From Physcia stellaris (taxonomy: Eukaryota > Ascomycota > Lecanoromycetes > Caliciales > Physciaceae), in contig JABSSW010000019.1 in the NCBI GenBank assembly GCA_018902385.1, positions 310,001 to 374,000 on the forward strand: 64,000 nt of DNA, written 5' to 3'. Shown here one piece after another: positions 35,518-48,159 of this stretch. The position numbers and the translations under genes were made by a program. Each line of letters begins with the position of its first letter. The stretch's first letter is position 1. A model generated the notes under the pieces. It ran no database searches and had not been told where the DNA came from. It saw only the letters and a program-made list of their open reading frames with translations.

Positions 35518-35978
35518 TCAAAATCAATATGAAAAAAATTTTCACAATTGATTTTGATTTCATTTGAATTTTTTCAAAAAAATCGAAATTTGAAATCGTG
35601 TATTTTGCAATGTTCGTGTCATTTGTCGAAATTATCAAAAATTTCGTTTCGTTCGAATCGATGTCATCGATTTCGTCAATCGTTTCATTATTCGATAAAG
35701 TTATTTTACGTTTCAACGTCAATTTCGTTTTTGACGTCGATATCGACTATGATTTCAGAAATTGAAATTATGTCAAAATTAGAATATTTTTTTCGCTAGT
35801 CGTCGAGTCAGCAAACGTTTGTTTAGACATTGACGTCGACGTTTCATTGATAAATCGTACGTTTTTCAAGATTCAAACGTCAAACATTTTCGTTCGAACT
35901 ATGATTTTTTTTTTGCAAATTCGTGATTTGAATACAAATCGTCATCAAACATGAAAATATGTTGTTTGTGATATTTAT

Positions 35979-36503
35979 TTGTCAAAATCGAAAAACGACA
36001 AGAATGTCATCTCGTTTATTCAGCGAGAAGTTCATTTAGTGAACAATTTTAAAATCAATATGTTGATTGACAATGATATCATCGAGTTTGAGCAATTCAT
36101 TATTGATATGAAGATTAAACAAATTATCATTGAAAATATTGATGTTTCAATTTTTATCGAAGTGAAGTCAACAAAGATGTCGTTTCAACGTTTGATACAT
36201 TTGAAGAAAATTGTTATTATTTCGTCGCATATTGAAATGATTATATCAATTCACAACGTCAATTTATTTGTTTCGCGCGATTTTTTGTTCGAATCAAAAA
36301 ACACGAAATTGATTATGTATGTTCATTTTATTGACGTCAACATTATTGCTATATTGATACGCAATGATAAAAATATTTCTGTCAAAATATCACGCAATTA
36401 TCGACTAAATCGTGTATTTGAATTAAATTTTTCGAATGTTTTTCACATTGAAGAGTCAGATGACGTCAGACATTTTGCGATTAAAAAGTCAAAATTTTCA
36501 TAA
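35979..36503 (+). pseudogene. element 3 protease remnant
   Basis: The longest frame here (174 codons). REVHLVNNFKINMLIDNDII and VSRDFLFESKN match the protease-to-RT stretch of fungal gypsy polyproteins. The protease active-site triad itself lies upstream and is not intact. Confidence 0.6.
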
Positions 36504-36849
36504 AAATGAATGATTTAAGAAGTTCATTTCTGTTTGCGTTACAGTTTATGTAATTGTCGTCGTTGTTAAAATCGAAACAACATTCATCGATTTTTTTAAT
36601 TTAATCAATGTTTTCATGTCATTTTTTACGTCAAAAATGTTTGATTTTTCATTCGCGTCACTTTTTGATTCAACGTCAATTTTGAAAAAGATTTTCACAG
36701 ATGTTTTTAATTCATCAGAAATTGTGTTATTCAACGACGTCATTATTTACAATTTTGAATCGAATATTGTTGACTTTTTCGTCAAAATTGTCAAGAATTT
36801 TTCGACATTATGACACGACATCGATTTTGTTAACATGTTTGAAAACAAA

Positions 36850-37621
36850 TGAATGCGTATATCTTTCAAATCTGATTGAAAAACGCGTGTATTTGACAAA
36901 ATCAAGATATATTCATTAAAAATCAAAGATCGCGAGCTAGTCGATCAAACATTCGACGAGTTTCATCGTATCGACAAGTTGTTTTGAATTAACGAATTAA
37001 CGTTTTTTTTTATTCGATTTTCTGTGTTTGAAAAACAGTTGAAAAAAAGCGAAAAAACAAAATGATCGTCGACATTCGTGATTTCAATGTCATTATTCAA
37101 TCGAATGTTTATTTTTGTCGTTTCAAACGAATATTTTCATTTTGATTCGCGATTGCAAATATATTTTCGTCATCGATTGTTTTGCTTTTTTTTATCAATG
37201 AAAAATACATTCGATCGACAAACACAAATTCATCGTTGTTAATCATCGAAATCAAAAAAATTTCAATGTGACAATAATGAATTACAAAAATTCATCGACA
37301 TACGTTCAACGTCAAATAAATCGATTATTTCGTACGTTTCGCGAGTTCGTTCGCGCATATGTCGATGACATCGTGATTTTTTCATATATCAAAAAGAAAC
37401 ACGAATCTCATCTGCGACGCGTTTTTATCGTTCTGATCGAAAACAACATATTCGTCAAGATTGTCAAAGCTTTTCTTGATTATTCGTCGATTTCACTTTT
37501 TGATCAAAAAGTTGATTCATTTGATCTGATTATTTTTGAAAAAAAGCTTAAAGCAATATCGAAATTTCGCTTTTCACGTATTTTACGTCAATTAGAAATT
37601 TATTTGAATTTGATCGATTGA
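36850..37621 (+). pseudogene. element 3 reverse transcriptase remnant (Y-V-D-D box intact)
   Basis: Upstream pieces contain KIKDRELVDQTFDEFHRI (about 36920) and VFEKQLKKSEKTK. The frame 37268-37621 has SSTYVQRQINRLFRTFREF followed by an intact YVDDIVIF catalytic box near 37360. Stops and shifts upstream make the whole inactive. Confidence 0.8.
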
Positions 37622-38407
37622 ATGCGAAATTACGTGCTTTATTATGTTGATATTTTCAAATCATTTCAAAATCGTAAGATCGAATTTTTGCGTCATAATT
37701 CGACAGCGAGCAATGTTCGAAAATTTTATTCGATCAAAATTCGACTAAAAAATTCAACTGAACTAGAAATAATTTCATTCGAAATTTTGCAAATCATGTT
37801 GTCAAAGTTTTTTTATTTGATTCACGTCGACATCAAGCGATCGCTATTCATTGATTTAAATATCAACAAAAAATTTGATTTCGAAATCATGCTGTATTAT
37901 GTTAAAAAAATTTTTTTGAAAGATAGTTTGAAAAACAAATATTTTTCGCGTCACGCAATTGAGTCGATATTTTTTTTCAATCGTTTTGTCATTGACGCGA
38001 AATCAAAATATTGATCAACAAAATTTGAAATTGCTGACATTGTATGAGTTTTGAAGAAAACTCGTCATATTGTTGAAATTTCAGATAAAAGCATTATTTA
38101 CATCGATCACGACGCAACATTGAAAATCGTTAATCAAATTATTTTTATTATTTCATTAATCGACAAATTGAATTTTCGATTAGTCAAAGCGTTCGATTAC
38201 ATACAACGTTTTAATTTGAAAATACGTCACAAGTCAGACAAGCAACATATCGTGTCGAATGTTTTATTCAGATTGATTAGCGTCAACATCAATTCGTTTA
38301 ATCACGTTAAAGACGAATTTGATGTTCTGTTCATTGTTTCATTAGTCGAAATGAATTTCGTTTTTAGACAGCGCATTTTGAATGATTACAAAACGAATTT
38401 CAATTGA
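37622..38407 (+). pseudogene. element 3 RNase H remnant
   Basis: Frames 37622-38014 and 38051-38407. The second contains IYIDHDATLKIV, LIDKLNFRLVKAFDYIQRF and HIVSNVLFRL, a standard gypsy RNase H ending. Confidence 0.75.
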
Positions 38408-38443
38408 CAAAAAATTGTCAACATTCTGAATCAGAATGTCGAA

Positions 38444-38756
38444 TTGAGCAGCGAAAACGTCGCTAATTTTTCTTTTTATAAAAAGAAAAACGATTTTATT
38501 TTTCGTTCTGAAAACATTACTATTGATGATCATGTTTACGAGTTTTGTCGATTATGCATATCGCATTCGATCGTTTCGAATATTTTGCGATTAATTCATG
38601 ACGATGATCACGTTGATTATGTCAAATGTTTCGAGAAAATTTCGTCATTTTATTACATTCGAGATTTGTCACGATATTTACGTGATTATTTGAAACATTG
38701 TTTTCAATGTCAAATATATTAAACGCGTCGACACGCGTTTTATGATTCGTTGCAAT
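38444..38756 (+). pseudogene. element 3 integrase, N-terminal piece
   Basis: Zinc-binding H2C2 region: VYEFCRLCISHSIVSNILRL, DDHVDYVKCFEKI and LRDYLKHCFQCQIY. It is truncated at 38756 by element 4; the core continues at 46393. Confidence 0.8.
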
Positions 38757-38983
38757 TGTGAAATGTCATGCATTGATTGAACTAATACATAATTACACGA
38801 GAATTTCTAAATGAGAAGCAAATACATGAAAATCTGTAAAAACATATGTAGAAAATTAAATCGTTTGAATGCGTCAAGACGAATTTCGACTCTAACATTC
38901 GATGTGATAAAATAAAAGTGTTAGTTCTAGTGACTGATCAAATGTTGATTTCAAATGTTGAATTCGATGCACGTTCGTCACAT
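38757..38983 (-). repeat. LTR of element 4 (3' LTR)
   Basis: 227 bp, TGTGA...TCACA termini; pairs with 46162-46387. The sequence differences are about a dozen, nearly all CT/TT or AG/AA. Confidence 0.92.
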
Positions 38984-39959
38984 TATTTTTCGTTTTTTTT
39001 CAATTTCGTTTCGAAACGATTAATTGATTTTTTTTGAGCGTTTTGCGCGATGTAAATATGTCGTTAAATGACGTTGAATTGATTTGTCGTCGAAACAGAA
39101 AAATAAACGCGAAGCGTCGCGAAATAAATCTCGTCAACGAAATCGATTCGTCGAAATTTTGAAAACATTCACATGATCATATTTTGAAATAAACAGTTCG
39201 AGCATGTTAATAAAATCGTCGTTACAATTTTTAATGTATTGAGATTTTCGAATGTGCGAAAATGAATGTGTACATTGCATGCGTCAAAGCGTGAAATCAA
39301 TGAATGTTTTGAAAAATAATCAGTTCATACAATTCGTAAAAAGTAATTTCGACGAACATTAATAATTGATGATTCGACTTCGCGTATCGACAAACATGAA
39401 AATTTTTGCAACATCAGATTGATATCACGAGACGAGCAATTTGATCACGTCGATAAAATTTCTGTCATCATGATTAACACGTCGATGTTATCGCATATAA
39501 AACAATTGATTCGTACAATGCATTCAGCGAAATATGCATGTATTAAATCTTTTTGAAAAGCAAATATTTTGTACGAATTTTACAAATAATTTCGCGTGTC
39601 ATTAGTAAGCAATTGAAAATTTTGTTGACGAATTTGTAAATGTTCGAATTTTTTGACATTTTGTTGTTTATTCATATCATTGCATGACATTTTACATTAT
39701 CATTCATTGTTCAATAAAATTTGACGACAATTTCTGAAAATGTTTTTGACACGATTCAGTTCTTCATGCGACGTAAATTCTGATTGTAAATAACGCAAAA
39801 TGACAACGAAACGAATGACAAAAAAGAAAAAAAAATCATTGACGTCAATCTGAAAATGAATTGTAACGAATTCGATGACAATTTTTTGACTGATTACAGA
39901 CAGTAAAGTTCACGATTTAGTCATTTCGCAAAGCAAATTTTGCTGTTTTTGAATTAATT

Positions 39960-40200
39960 TCGTGAAAAACATCGACGATATTTTGAACATTCTGAAATTC
40001 ATCGTCGTCGACATAGTATCAAACGCGATCGTGAAAATTTCAATTCGATCATTTACAACGATATTGAAGACGATGATAATGATATCGAAATTGCAATATG
40101 TCGTCGAATTTTCATTCGAATGTTTCTTTTGCGATAACGAATTTCGAAAAATCGTTGTGCTGTTTTTTCAACGAGTCGTTGAGATTTTTTTTTAGCAATC
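39960..40200 (-). pseudogene. element 4 chromodomain-like tail remnant
   Basis: On the minus strand short pieces FHDRV and YYVDDDEFQN, separated by a TGA at a likely Trp position, resemble the end of gypsy chromodomains. Between here and the LTR the DNA is non-coding. Confidence 0.5.
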
Positions 40201-40444
40201 AAAAATGAAAGACGAAATGAATGTGCATGTCATCGAACAATTTCAGTTCGTAAACAATGTTTCGCTTCTTGACAACGAAATATGAATTCAATTTTTTGTC
40301 ATTCAATTTGTCAAATGAACGAATTGTTTTGATGTGACGACGATTTAATCATACATAATTTTCTGTTTCAAAACTGATCGAATAGCGAAATTTGTTGATT
40401 CGAGTCGTTATTTTTTGTTTAACGTCAACAGCATTGATTTTGAT

Positions 40445-41026
40445 TCACTCGATGATGCGATTCATTTTTTCGACGATGAATTCGCTTTGTTTGATCAATA
40501 AACGTTTTTTAATGATTTCGTAGTCATTTAAATTCGAGTCAAAAATCATTCGAGAATGATAGTTTTTATTGATGAAAAACGAAATGAAATTTGTGATTGC
40601 GAAAACGTCATTGTTGTCAACGAATTTCATGATGTCGATTCATTCAATTCAATCGTCTTGACGATAATTGCAATATAAACGTAAACGAATTTCAATGTTT
40701 TAATTAATTCGCTCGATTTGATCATTCGTTTGAAATTGAAATGTCGTGAACAATTTACATTTGATTTTTAGACGTTTGCAAAAAACTTTTCAAACGCGAC
40801 TCACAAATTGATCATCTCGATTCGAAACGATAGAAGAAAATAAATCATGCGTGCGAAATACGTAATGAAACAATATTTTGACGCATATTTCGATTGTCAA
40901 ATCGTCATTTTCGATCACACAAAAAACATAATGTCGTTTTTTGATTAATCGATCGATAATAATGCAAACAACGTTGTTTTTTTTGAATTCAAATAATTCG
41001 ATTATGAAGTTTATCGAGATATTCAT
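40445..41026 (-). pseudogene. element 4 integrase remnant
   Basis: Core piece 40790-41026: VCIIIDRLIKKRHYVF and YVFRTHDLFSSIVSNRDDQFVSR, the D-R-D-Q-F catalytic region reading N-R-D-D-Q-F. Downstream NDVFAITNFISFFINKNYH at 40445-40630. Confidence 0.8.
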
Positions 41027-41266
41027 TCATCGCTGACTAAAAATTGACAATGATGTTAATAATTCATGACGATCATCGTGAAAAACTTTAAAACGTTGAC
41101 ATTTGTGACAGTTACGAATGTAACGTTTGATAAATAGTCGCATATTAAATCAATAATAATAACGTTTAATGAGTTTCTCAATGCGATTCATGTTCGAATG
41201 AGCACAAAAAAATTAATCGTGAGCATCGCGAATTATCTTAATCATGAAATTTAAACGATTTGATAT

Positions 41267-41912
41267 TCATAAATTCTCGTTTTTGAAAAGAACGTCGTCT
41301 CGATTTGAACATTTTTGTAAATTTATTTTCTCGTTGATGATTTGTTCATCGATTAGAATTTGACGATGATTAATGCAATTTTCATTTTTTCGATTGATTT
41401 GCATTATTCGTTCGTACAAATCGTTTTGAACGTCAATCGAACATAATTGCAATCGAAAAAACGACAACAAAATTTGTTTTTTATAAAGTTTTTGTTCGTC
41501 GTCATCGACAAAACGCAATTCAAACATTCGAATCAAAACGTTCGTTTTAACATTTTTGATTTCGAATTGATATTGAATTTTGATATTATTATCGATTAAA
41601 ATTTCTGTTCAACGTATTTGACGAAAAATAAAAATTTTGTTTGTCATGAAAATTTTCAAATTTTTGTGATCGATGTAAATTTCGACGAATTCGTCGATGT
41701 TTTCGAATTCGAATTTTCAATGTTTCAAACATCGAATAATGATTAAAAATTTTTTGTCGTATATTTCGTAATTGCATTCGACAAAAATCATTTTTTTGTT
41801 GAAAAAAATCATCGAATGAAAAATTTCTTCGTCATCGTATTGCGACAGAATTTCATTCAGACATCAATTCGATGAGTCAATTTCTAATATAATTTTACGA
41901 TTACGATCGTAA
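41267..41912 (-). pseudogene. element 4 RNase H / connection remnant
   Basis: Two short frames (41267-41536, 41589-41777) between RT and integrase. The first contains SFFRLQLCSIDVQNDLYERI, a segment also present in element 5 at 54531-54803. Recognised mainly by position and by that match. Confidence 0.5.
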
Positions 41913-42115
41913 TGTCGAAATATGAAAATTTCGATAATTTGTTTTTTCAATGTTTCGAACGTTTCATTGACGAAATCGATTCATTCGAAATCAGTTTTTT
42001 TTTTGATCATTCGAATCAAGAACTTGACGAGTTTGAAAAATGCTTTGATGAAACGACGATAAAAATTGCAAAAATTCACAAACGTTTGTATTTTTTTAAT
42101 GCAAATTGAACGAAT

Positions 42116-43237
42116 TCAATTGACGATATTTTGAATTTTTTTGAAATTCATACGTAAATTTTCTGTCGTCAATATGACGTTCAGAAATGAAATTTTCGTT
42201 TGAAAAAATTCGCATTTTTTGATATCAATTTGAAATTCGATTTTTTTCAATTTTTGAAACATTTGTGTGAAATGTCGTTCATGCTCTTTTCGAATTTTGC
42301 TGTAAATAAAAATATCGTTCAAATAAATTTGACAGAAATGATTAATATATTCGAATAACAAATCGTTCATGTAATGTTGTCAACTCGTCGAATCATTTGT
42401 TAATTCGAAAAATAATACATGATATTTGTAAATGTTCAACGAACATATAAAGATAATCAATTTTTCGTTTTGTGAATTCATTCGAAATTTATTGAAAATC
42501 GATATGATGTTCAGTTTGAACAAAAATTTGCAATCTATAATTCGAGCAAAAATTTTTTCAATCAATGATATAAAATATTCATTGCGCTTGATTATGACGT
42601 TTAATTTTCGATAATTCACACAAAAACGAAATTGTTCGTTCGATTTGACGACGAATAAAATGAACGATGCATACGATATTTTGCTTGAATTGATAAATTT
42701 CTTTTGAAAATTCTCGTGAAAATATTTCTGAAAAATTTCGAATTTTTTTGACGATAGAAAATAAACTCGATTTCGAAACAATTGTTTCGATTTTTCGATC
42801 AATTCGATTTTGTGATCGTAAAATTTATGAGAAAATAATTTATCGATTTTCTTGAAATTGAGCACGCTTTCGAATCGTTTAAAAAAATTAGAAATTTTTC
42901 GTTTCAATTTCTCGACGATTGCTTTCATGATTTTAAAAATTTTTTTGAAATCGAAATCGGAATCAGACTTTGTTTTGATTAAATTTTTTTTGACGTTGTC
43001 AATAATTTCATTTAACTTCTTCATGATTAGCGAGAATGTTTTGATTTTCTTTTTTTTCTTTTTTGATTCTGTCAGAAATTGATAAACAACGACGTCGATA
43101 AAAACGACGTTCAAAAAAACATCAGAATCGAAATTTTGTTCGTCGTTTTCATTATCAAAAGTCGAAATCTTGAATCGACGATTAGATCGTCGAGCAGATT
43201 TTTTGACTAGATTCGATTTTCGAACAGAAATTTTCAC
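42116..43237 (-). pseudogene. element 4 reverse transcriptase remnant
   Basis: A 285-codon frame (42380-43237) has RNRVYFLSSKKFEIFQKYF, SYASFILFVVKSNEQFRFCV, YRKLNVIIKRNEYFISLIEK and KYHVLFFELTND. The next frame (42116-42370) has HYMNDLLFEYINHF, the catalytic box as Y-L-N-D and SKIRKEHERH. Confidence 0.85.
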
Positions 43238-43650
43238 GAATGTAAATTGTTGAGAATTTCGTATGATTTTAATTCGTCGTTTTTTTCTCGAGAATTTGAC
43301 AAAAAATATTTTTTATCAATTTTTTCAATAGCATATCGGAAACTAGAATTCAATATGTTTTTGAAAGAAAATTTTTTTTCATTCTCGAAATTTTCGACGA
43401 TAAAAAAAGAAAATTTAATCTTGAACACAAATGACGTCGATCGTTTCTGAATAATCTAATATTTTTGAAAACTCATCGATATCGAGAATCTGTTTGACGA
43501 TACTGATGAAAAAAAATATAATTTTTTAGACGAGATTGAACGCTCGTTTTTGACTCTAAAAATTCTGAATATTTCGAAATGAGAACAGCGATCGAGTTTG
43601 AAAATAATTTTATCGTTTTTCATGTCGAGAATGATTTCGTGAACGTTCAT

Positions 43651-44019
43651 TCAGAACTTATTCAATATCAACGAATGAGTTTCGATTTTGATGATGAACA
43701 TAAAAATAATAATTTTCGAATGATTTTGTACAATAAATGTAAAATAAATGACATGAGTAATGAATTTAGTTTCACGATCATTGAATTCGTTGACGAATTT
43801 CGATCGTAATAAAATCACGAAAATTATTTGAAATGTTTCACAAATCATTTGCGCAATCTTTTCATCAATGAAAACGTATTCAATGACATTTGTATTCATT
43901 AATGTTTGCAAATTGTGTTCGTATTTATCAAAAATTAATGTACATTTAATCACTAAAAAATTGTTTTGAAATTTATTGAACGTGCTGAATGCTTTGAGCA
44001 TTGTTGAAATAAACAGCAT
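43651..44019 (-). pseudogene. element 4 protease remnant
   Basis: LMNTNVIEYVFIDEKIAQMI matches the protease active-site strand, with D-S-G-A reading N-T-N-V, followed by ITHVIYFTFIVQNH. Confidence 0.7.
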
Positions 44020-44204
44020 TTTCGTCGCGACTCTGAAAAAATTTAGACGTTTTTCGATTCATGATTAAAAAAAATTTCATTGCTGATATCATTAAGATAA
44101 TCATCAAAAAAAGTTTGATCGAATTCAAATTGAAAATTCATCAAGAATTCATTCATTTCGTTGATTGTCAGAATGTTTTTTTTTTGTTTAATCTTTTTGA
44201 ACAA

Positions 44205-45663
44205 TCAGATATCGATGATTTTAAAAAAAAAACAATTTCGTATCAGATGATTGAAATTTTCACAACGATAACAATTTTTATCGATGTCATTTTTATCATA
44301 AAGAATTTTCATGATCATTTGATCGACGACGAACATGATTTTTTTGACGTTGAACATGTTATCACGAATTACGATTTTGACAGTTGATGTTTTGAAAATA
44401 ATTCGTGAAATATTTTTAAATGTCGAATTTTCGAAACGTGTGATTTCAAAAAAATGTAATTTTTGATTCATTTTTTCAATCAATTTTTTTAAATTCTCGA
44501 TTGTTTCAAATCGATCGTTATTAACAATGACTCGTTGCAATTGAAAAGTGAACTTTTCGCGAAATTCATCGATCAGATTTTGTTTTGAATAATGAGACAA
44601 TTGACTGAACAACATCAAAAACTCGAAAAAAAATTTCGAAAAACGTTGATTGATACGCATGATAAAAGTTTTGAATTTATTGCGTACGTTTCGTTTTTTG
44701 TTTTTTTCAACATAAATCAGAATCAAAACATCAAAAATCATTTGAGAAATTTTGAAATAAACAATGTCGATTTTACGTCGAGCGAAAAAATGTTCGCGAA
44801 TTTTGTTTTCGATTCAATTGATGAATGTCGTTGTTTTGATATATTCGTCGACGAAATGATCAACGTTAACAATGAATTTGTTTTTGATCAATTGTTTTCA
44901 GATTTCGTAAAAAAAATCTGAAATGTTTTCACTGAATTTGAAAAAATTCGTCATTTTGACATTTTTATCTTTTTTATCGATAAACAGTGTGAAATTGGAA
45001 ATTGACGTTGTTGTGATTTTTAAAAAATTTATTTCGTTTTGCAATTTTACATTGCGATTGATCAATTTAACATTCTCGATTTTGAATTTGATGTCATTTT
45101 GAAAAATGAACGTTGTTGTAAAATTCATTCGAAAAATATTTATTTCGTCACGCAACGTCTGATTATTTTTTTTGAATTTTTCATTTTCGATGTTGAGTTT
45201 GAATTTATCGACATTGAGTTGATTTATATTTTTATTTTTTCGTCGAAATAAGCTGGCGATTTCTCGATTGTGTTTTTTGTTTTTTTTCGATTTTTTCGAG
45301 ATTTTTGAGCAACGAGTTATAATTTTTTACGTGAACGTTTCAATTTCAAACAATTTGAATTTTCGCGTCACGATCGATTTTCAGTTGATTCAACATTTGC
45401 AATATCGTGAAAAAATTTTTGCGAATTCATTGTTGAAATTGTTCGACGATACAAATGTTTATCGTATGTTTCGCATCGTTCGAATTGTAATTTGCGTTTT
45501 TCGAAAAAACGTAATCTAAAAAGATGTTTTTTATCAATCTGAATGAATCGACGATAGTTTGATCATTTTTCGAAAAAACTGCTAATTGTTGAATTTGACT
45601 AAAAATCTTGCGCTTAAACTTAAAAAAAATGATCACAAAAAAGATGTTGATAGAAATAAACAT
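44205..45663 (-). pseudogene. element 4 gag remnant with CCHC zinc knuckle
   Basis: The frame 44205-44741 contains the knuckle C-Y-R-C-x4-H-x4-C (CYRCENFNHLIRNC) near 44240 and a capsid-like helix region. Shorter frames extend to 45663. Confidence 0.75.
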
Positions 45664-46161
45664 GATTGAAACTTTAATGCAAAAAAAAAATTTCGTTTCA
45701 ATGAATTCGACAATAAATATTCAAAAATAGTCGTGTTTTAAAAATTTGATCGTGAAAAACAACGAAAGCAATTTTAAACTAGTGTTATTTTCGATGAAGT
45801 AACTCGTGTTGATTTATGATGAATAATTTCTGATGAAACGATAAATGTTGAATTTCGATTTATCGTATAAATGTTTGTTGATTGATAATTTGACGATTAT
45901 TTTTGTAATTCGTTTTTCGATATATTCGATTTGATACATCGATTTTCGCGATAAACATTTTTTTGAAAATTCTGTACAACATTAAAGCGAGCTAAATTTT
46001 CTGTTTTTTCTTTATTGATTCGCTGAATAGAGTCGAGTCTTTTTGTTCAATCTGACTTTGAAAATGATTTCTTAGATTTTCGTGATTGATTTGAAATCTT
46101 GTTTATTGAATAGATTGTCGTATTTCGAACAATCTGAAAAAAATGAATAATTTAGAAATAA

Positions 46162-46387
46162 TGTGAAATGTCATGCATTGATTGAATTAATACATAACTA
46201 CACGAGAATTTCTAAGTGAAAAGCAAATACATGAAAATCTGTAAAAACATATGTAGAAAATTAAATCGTTTGAATGCGTCAAGACGAATTTCGATTCTAA
46301 CATTCGATGTGATAAAATAAAAGTGTTAGTTTTAGTGATTGATCAGATATTGATTTCAGATGTTGAATTCGATGCACGCTCGTCACA
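46162..46387 (-). repeat. LTR of element 4 (5' LTR)
   Basis: 226 bp partner of 38757-38983, followed by GCAAT. Confidence 0.92.
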
Positions 46388-46392
46388 GCAAT

Positions 46393-47465
46393 CAATATTG
46401 ATTTTTTCGATTTCATTTCACATTGTTATTTTGAATTTCATTTTCGTTTTGTTTTTATCGCGTCAAGAATTTGATACGATTATGTCATTGTCATGCAAAT
46501 TTTTCAAACGTGATTTCGTTATTTTTGACAAAAAAATTTGATTCGTCAAAAAATGAAATATCGCGTTATTCGATCGATTAAATATTGCAAATTGAAATTT
46601 ATCAAAAATCATTATTTCGAATAAAAATCGAAAATTTTTTTTCGATATGTGAACGATCATATTCGAAAAATTGAAAATAAAATTCATGTATTCGACAACA
46701 TATCATTTTCAAATCGACGAACAAAATGAGCGCATTAATCAAATTATTGAAATTGTTTTTCGATTTTATCTGATTATTATGAAGAATTTTGTCGATTGAT
46801 CAGATGTATTGTTTGTGATTCAACGTCATTTCAACAATCATCGATCAATTGTCATCGACAAAATTTCTAACGAAATCGTCTATGATTTTACGTCAGTTCA
46901 ATTTTTTAGTTTGCGAAAATCTGTCGACGTCGATACAGAACAGTCGATCATAAAATGAAAATTTTTTACAAAAATTTCATTTTCATTTTTTGCGCGCGTC
47001 AAAATCGAAATCGTCAATTTTATCGTTTTCGCTCAAATGCAAATCAAACATCATTATGATCGAAAACATCAATCGCTTTATATGAAATTCGAAAATTACG
47101 TTTATATTCGATTACATCATGAGTACGATATTTTTGCTATTGCGATGTTTGAATCGAAATTTAGTCAACAATACGCTGAATTTTTCAAGATTTTGAAAAA
47201 GATTGATCAATTGTTTTATCGATTTAATTTGTTTACGCACTGACGCATACATTTTGTTTTATTAGTGACACAATTGAAATCGACGTTTTTTGACGAAAAT
47301 TCTTATCGTAAATCAAGATTTATTCATTCGAATTTCGTTTTTGTTGAAAAGAACATTGAGTTGATAAAATTTTTTGAAATCGAACGTTTAATTAATAAGC
47401 GTCAAATCGTTCGTCGTGATTTTGAATATTTTGTTCGTTGATTAGAATATTTTTCGCAATTCGAT
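46393..47465 (+). pseudogene. element 3 integrase core and chromodomain-like tail
   Basis: Resumes the integrase cut at 38756: FIFVLFLSRQEFDTIM, TTYHFQIDEQNERINQIIEI, a TGA at 46797-46799 where Trp is expected, KHHYDRKHQSLYMKFENYVYIRLHHEY at 47040-47130, then ERLINKRQIVRRDFEYFVR with another TGA at a Trp position (47439-47441). Confidence 0.8.
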
Positions 47466-47498
47466 GAATGACGCAGTTTTTCGAAATTAAAAAACGCA

Positions 47499-47879
47499 AT
47501 GAATTTAGTTCACGATTACGAATTCGTCATAAAATTTGCAATTTTTTTGTTTGATCGATTAAACGATATTGACAAATCGACTAAAAACAAGTCAGCTAAA
47601 CGTCTCGATATGAAGAAGTTTTTCGAAATTAATAACATCGTCATCAAAAAATCTTTCGCAATTGAGCAATTCATTGTTGCATTCAGAAAATTTTTCGCAA
47701 TCGATCAATTCAGCACTTTTACATTTAGTCAACGATTTGTCGTCGTCATTCGGAAATTTTTCACAACAAAATCAAACTCATTCGTCGATTTAAGTTTTAT
47801 TTCGTCAGAATCGACATCATCGACTTCGTCAAAAACTGATTCGATGATTTTTCGATCTGCTCGAACATTGAGAAAATAA
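47499..47879 (+). pseudogene. element 3 C-terminal open frame
   Basis: 126-codon Ser/Phe-rich frame at the 3' end of element 3. It probably encoded the low-complexity end of the polyprotein. No domain recognised. Confidence 0.35.
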
Positions 47880-47985
47880 AAATATGATATGAAAAAAAAT
47901 ATGACTAGAAGTTGATTTTTTGATGAATATACAATAAAAACATTGTTGACATCGAAACGTTATCGTTTTTTTGATTGAAACAAAA

Positions 47986-48159
47986 TGTTAAATGTCATCG
48001 ACGATTTGATTTGTTTGATTTGAATGTTTGTTCGTTGAAATGACTAACTTTAGCGAAAAAAGCGAAAAAGATTTTTTTCTCACATGTAATTAAGATTTAT
48101 AAGTCGAAATTTCTCGATAGTTTACAATTCATTTTTTTTTCATATTTTTGTTTTCAACA
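47986..48159 (+). repeat. 3' LTR of element 3
   Basis: 174 bp partner of 32977-33151, followed by ATTAT at 48160-48164. Confidence 0.9.

Larger units (their letters stand above)
38757..46387 (-). mobile_element. Ty3/gypsy element 4 (nested in element 3)
   Basis: 7.6 kb with LTRs of 227 and 226 bp starting TGTGAAATG and ending CGTCACA, flanked by GCAAT (38752-38756 and 46388-46392). The minus strand carries gag with a CCHC knuckle, protease, RT, RNase H, integrase and a chromodomain-like end. Its reading frames are among the longest in the AT block and it keeps many CT/AG sites, so it is probably the youngest insertion or the least mutated. Confidence 0.93.
32977..48159 (+). mobile_element. 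Ty3/gypsy element 3 (interrupted by element 4)
   Basis: Two ~175-bp LTRs starting TGTTA(G/A)ATGTCATCG and ending TTCAACA, flanked by ATTAT (32972-32976 and 48160-48164). Removing element 4 leaves about 7.5 kb. The plus strand carries gag, protease, RT, RNase H and integrase. Integrase is cut after its zinc-binding region by element 4 and resumes at 46393. More CT/AG sites survive here than in elements 1 and 2. Confidence 0.92.
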
